Origin: Mesocentrotus franciscanus
Taxonomy: Eukaryota; Echinodermata; Echinoidea; Camarodonta; Strongylocentrotidae
Direction: 5' to 3'
Assembly: GCA_037976565.1 (NCBI GenBank)
Contig: CP137668.1
Location: 20,357,804-20,421,803 of the forward strand
Length of the DNA stretch: 64,000 nt
Position 1 is the first letter of the stretch. Every line of letters begins with the position of its first letter. The notes under the pieces were generated by a model. The model had not been told where the DNA came from. It saw nothing but the letters and a program-made list of their open reading frames with translations, and did not search any database. The position numbers and the translations under genes were made by a program. Below, piece by piece: positions 60,523 through 64,000 of this stretch.

Positions 60523-61208
60523 GTAAGTTTTAATCATCTGTTTTGGGTTCCTTCTCCCTTCTGATGTGACAACACTATTGGTATGAAGGAATCCCACCTC
60601 CCTGTCCAACTAATGTGTCATTCAGTACATGTAGTAAGCTTTTCATCTGTTGGGAGCCAGAAGGATGTTACCTCATGTTGTTCAACACAGAGTGAACACC
60701 CTTATGCCTCTCATTAGATGATATGTGGGTGGGGATATCAGCAAATAAGATAGAATAGTGTATGTGAAAAATCAAACCATTTAGCTTCAAAATGACACCT
60801 TATTCACTCTGCATGTTACCAAACCCTGATATTCTTCTCTAGATGAAATGTGACAGGCATACTATCTTGAAGTTGCCCATTTGTATTGGCAACCGTTTTG
60901 GAAAAAATTATGTTATGGAGTAATACTTGCAATAAAAACTGATCAATACAAACATTTAGTACACTCTCCAGAGTAAAAGTGTGTAAGTTGTTTATATTAG
61001 TTAGTTTAAAAAAAACACACAAAAACTGTTGATAATAATATATAATCATAAGTAACAGGTACCTGTAATTTAAGCAATAGGAAATATGTCACCTGGGCTG
61101 GTCAAACTTTAAATGTGTATCTGACGATATTTATTTACTTTGGTCTTTATCCAAAAGAAAAAAGTTACACTTATGAATGCAAAAATGCCTTTTTGTTGCC
61201 CCTTCCAG
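60523..61208 (+). other. LARP4 intron 7 (686 bp)
   Basis: Shortest intron; no element recognised. Acceptor CCCCTTCCAG. Confidence 0.8.
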
Positions 61209-61487
61209 GCCAGGATAAAAGCAAAGCCTCTGCAGAGGATCACCTACACCCAAGCAGCACCCAAGGTGCTCAATGGCTACCATCTTGCCACAAACAACTT
61301 CTCCCAGGCCCAGACAGCAGTATTCCAGCCAACCCAGTTCCAGCAGTACACCACCGCCCCTTCAGCAGCGGCGGTGGCAGCACAGCAACCCCTGAATGGA
61401 ATTATTCAGCAGCAGCAGTACACTTACTACCCTGCCAATGTCCCACCGCAGTGGAACCAGGCGTACTATGAAGCTCCTCAGGCTATT
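61209..61487 (+). CDS. LARP4: LARP4 exon 8 (end of RRM and Gln/Tyr-rich region)
   Basis: Acceptor CTTCCAG|GCC, donor GCTATT|GTAAGT; phase 0 on both sides, 93 codons, residues 291-383. It starts ARIKAKP, the end of the RRM as in human (IMARIKA). A low-complexity region rich in Gln, Ala, Pro and Tyr follows, with a QQQQ run and WNQAYYEAPQAI. This corresponds to the Tyr/Pro/Gln-rich segment after the human RRM (QSWSPNPTPYFETP). An overlapping frame from 61115 is a shadow. Confidence 0.93.
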
Positions 61488-63555
61488 GTAAGTCGCTTAT
61501 TGGGCACGGGTTCATGTCACTCAAGATTCCTAAAGGGTTTGACAATTATGCAGTAGGGCAAAAGTTATCAAAGAGATTGTAAAATATAAATGAAACCTGA
61601 CCAAGATCTTTTACAATCTCAAGACTTGGATTTTGCTCAGAAGATTTTCCTGTGATTCCCCATGAAAACACAGATGGCTCAAAGTCTTGTCAACTTTTTT
61701 TCCCTAATAATTAGTAAAATATCCAAAATGGCAACCTGATAGATATATTATGATTTAGTTGTTTTATGACAAGCATTCAGTCTGCAGTTGTGGCTGAAGG
61801 CATTTCAGTTCTGACAATTAGTCCCTCAGTCAGAGATTGCTGCAACTGTGTGTCATAAGAATATGTATGGATGCCAAACAAGGATCTGTCATGTTATTAT
61901 TTTGTGTACACATGTATATAAGCACCTCTTGACAGCTTAGAACACCACGAGCCATACTAGAAAACTTAACATTTTAACAAAGTCCTATATATTGGTAGTA
62001 GAAATTTAAATGCATTCCCATTAATGCGAAGTGTTTTACTGTTTTCATTTATATTTTGATAACGTTGTAAATCCTTAAGAGTCTACTCCTTTTATATGCG
62101 GATGTGTTCTTGTGTCTTTGTACTGTCGACACTTCTCCTGGGTGCATTTACAACCCTCCCTACTTTAACATCCTGTAAATGTGATGTCGCAAAAACTGAG
62201 TAAATAGAGCTTTGTGTCTTTCATCATCATCTGACATTTCCCTTCAATGTATTTCAATAAGCACTAATGAGTTCTTTGTCAGCAACTTATCTTTTCACTT
62301 CCCAAAAGTTCTGATCTTGTATTGGTAATGGCCTGTATTAGAGCTGAATTAGGCTACTAAATGGGTAACTAGAATGTGAGTTCTGCTTCAGAATACAATG
62401 ACAACATACAGTAATAATGAGTAATAAAATAAAAAAGAGAGTCAAAAGTTCAATTTTTTGCTGTAAGGCTTCATTAGGATTAAGCCAGATTATTTTAGGT
62501 GAATTAGGGAAATGAACATTATCAAGGGTTTGCAATTACATAACATTATCCAAGGAGACAGCAGACAATGAAGCCTCATTTATCACATTGTAACTGAGCA
62601 AGTATCCTGGATATATAGTTTTGTTAAAGGGGAAAAAATAGCATGTTGCCTTCAAGAAAATTAATATATGAGTATCGGGATGTGCATCATATTGTGTGTG
62701 GGAAATGTCACGTAATGCTAGAATGGATTGAAATGACTGGAGTGCTTGGAGTCTCAAGGTTAGGAGACCCTGTGCTCTTCGATTAGACAATGATCTTCGT
62801 CTTAATCTAGATTACCCCTGGTGACGATGACTCGCTAGTGATGACAGACAGTCACACACAAGTAGGAAAAAGAGAGGAAAACGATTTGTAAACTAGTTAT
62901 TTCTGGCTGGTGACATGTTTGATCACTCATAGTTTATGTGACCTTGTGATTACGGAGGTTCTCCTGATGTATAACAATGTGCTCGAAACTACTGAAGCCA
63001 CTTCTCATTGACATGTAGTTATTGTCTGGAGAAGAAAAAAATTGATGCGAGGAGAGAATAAACACATCTGACATGGTATATGGAGAGTTGCCAAACACTA
63101 CTGATTTTCAGTTTTTATACCAAAATTGAGAACAATACAATCAATTTCATGCATATGCTGATTTTTGTTACTGTTCATTTTTTATCTTGTTCTATTGTAT
63201 TTATTAGATTAATTGCGATTGTGTGTAGATTAATTGTGATTTCATAGACAAAGCACAGATTGTCAGCCAGTAGAATATTGAAATGTGGTGATAAAAGTTG
63301 ACAGGGCTGCATATGTTTTCATCCATATGATGTTGTAAGCAAATAATCACCATCTGATATGACAAGATATTTTCATTTGATAACCTGCTAAATTGCCTTG
63401 CAATTTTTTTTCTTCTTTTTTGTTAAATGTTTTTTCTCTTTCAACTAGTGATCATTGATACTGCATCGCTATTGTAACTGCAATACTCTTGAATAGCTGA
63501 TAAGAGAGAGATAGAGAAAATGGATTTATAATGATGTAACCTCTTCTTATCACAG
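61488..63555 (+). other. LARP4 intron 8 (2.1 kb)
   Basis: AT-rich, no recognised element or exon. Donor GTAAGT. Confidence 0.8.
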
Positions 63556-63662
63556 CAGCCTCAGCAGTTTGGGACCACCAGTGCCTTCCCTCAGAAGTAT
63601 CAACCCACCAATACCAACACCAGTAGACACAATAGCTACCAGGGTCCTAGGAATTCACACAT
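63556..63662 (+). CDS. LARP4: LARP4 exon 9 (partial C-terminal region)
   Basis: Acceptor ATCACAG|CAG, donor CACAT|GTAAGT; phase 0 in and phase 2 out. It encodes residues 384-418 plus two bases (QPQQFGTTSAFPQKYQ, then RHNSYQGPRNSH). It is polar, with Gln, Asn, Arg and Ser, and resembles the basic region after the Tyr-rich part of vertebrate LARP4 only loosely. The acceptor is a CAGCAG tandem, so one Gln may be optional. The rest of the gene lies beyond the window. Confidence 0.85.
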
Positions 63663-64000
63663 GTAAGTCAGCTTATCATCCATTGCTGAAAACCAAAGCT
63701 AAATAATCAAATTGAAAGCAGCAAAATGACAAGGTTAAGGACATTAGATCCTCACCAATTATGACATATACAGTATTTATCCTTTAGAGTAAATTGCAGC
63801 AGATGAATTGTCTGTAGAACAAATGTGTTCCTCTCTTTTGTCTAGCCTTTTTTGTTGGGAGGGCCCAACAAAAAAAGGTCAGGTGTTAAAAAAATACTTG
63901 AGGTTCTCTCTTCTATGTATTGTGCTTTTGTACTTGAGAAAGGTGTTCAAAGCCTATTTATGATTTTGATAATCAGAAAGCAATGAAATATGAAGAAGAA
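63663..64000 (+). other. Start of LARP4 intron 9
   Basis: Donor GTAAGT at 63663. No further exon before the window end. A short hairpin, CTTTTTTGTTGGGAGGGCCCAACAAAAAAAG, lies at about 63848-63878 (named in part: GTTGGGAGGGCCCAAC). Confidence 0.75.

Larger units (their letters stand above)
10784..63662 (+). other. LARP4: LARP4/LARP4B-family gene (La-related protein 4), 3'-incomplete
   Basis: Nine exons splice to an open frame of about 418 residues plus 2 nt (counting from Met at 10895). Introns follow GT-AG and phases match at every join: 0, 1, 1, 2, 1, 0, 0, 0, 2. Layout: acidic N-terminus, PAM2 at residues 27-35, La motif at about 139-213, RRM at about 222-296, then a Gln/Pro/Tyr-rich region with a QQQQ run. 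Family knowledge: LARP4 proteins are cytoplasmic, bind poly(A) RNA and PABPC1, and lengthen poly(A) tails and stabilise mRNA. The match to human LARP4/4B is close in La motif and RRM ([48 protein letters not shown]). Introns are 23.1, 8.4, 5.4, 7.8, 1.9, 2.1, 0.7 and 2.1 kb. The C-terminal half lies past the window. Whether the animal has one LARP4 or separate 4A and 4B genes cannot be told here. Confidence 0.93.

Noticed and set aside
61115..61471. 118-codon open frame over LARP4 exon 8
   Set aside because: Shadow frame; the correct frame continues ARIKAKP from the RRM.

Overview
The window is animal nuclear DNA. It contains one recognisable spliced gene with GT-AG introns of 0.7 to 23 kb, and the rest is repeat-rich non-coding sequence with tRNA-derived SINEs and many small DNA transposons. 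The repeat style (frequent TACATGTA motifs, a SINE with a GTCTCGTAACC head, Helitron-like elements with tandem units) suggests a marine deuterostome invertebrate, most likely an echinoderm. That is an inference from memory; the species cannot be fixed from the sequence.

The gene is a La-related protein 4 orthologue (LARP4/LARP4B family) on the plus strand. Nine coding exons chain in frame from about 10.9 kb to 63.66 kb and give about 418 residues; the 3' part lies beyond the window. In order they encode an acidic N-terminus, a PABP-binding PAM2 motif, a La motif, an RRM and the start of a Gln/Pro/Tyr-rich C-terminal region. Every intron phase matches at every junction. The PAM2 motif has the canonical Phe where the human proteins have Trp, and the La motif has the Tyr-Tyr pair of genuine La where human LARP4 has Phe-Cys.

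Layout. 1-10.7 kb: upstream DNA with an ATC microsatellite, a 3 kb inverted-repeat-bounded element holding 48 copies of a 53-bp minisatellite, and a decayed repeat of about 25 bp. 10.9-34 kb: exon 1 and a 23 kb first intron containing a LINE remnant, a hAT element with a fold-back, TA-flanked elements, a strongly nested cluster at 18.1-22.2 kb, three SINE or hAT insertions and several MITEs. 34-48 kb: exons 2-4, separated by introns with a SINE interrupted by a Helentron/HINE-like element and several TTAA-flanked MITEs. 48-64 kb: the La motif, RRM and C-terminal exons 4-9, with piggyBac-like, hAT and Kolobok-like insertions. The Kolobok-like one contains a decayed THAP domain.

The most unusual material is the nested transposon cluster at 18.1-22.2 kb. 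There, removing a TA-flanked element restores the CTAG 3' end of a HINE-like element. I found no second protein-coding gene, no functional tRNA or rRNA gene and no CRISPR array.
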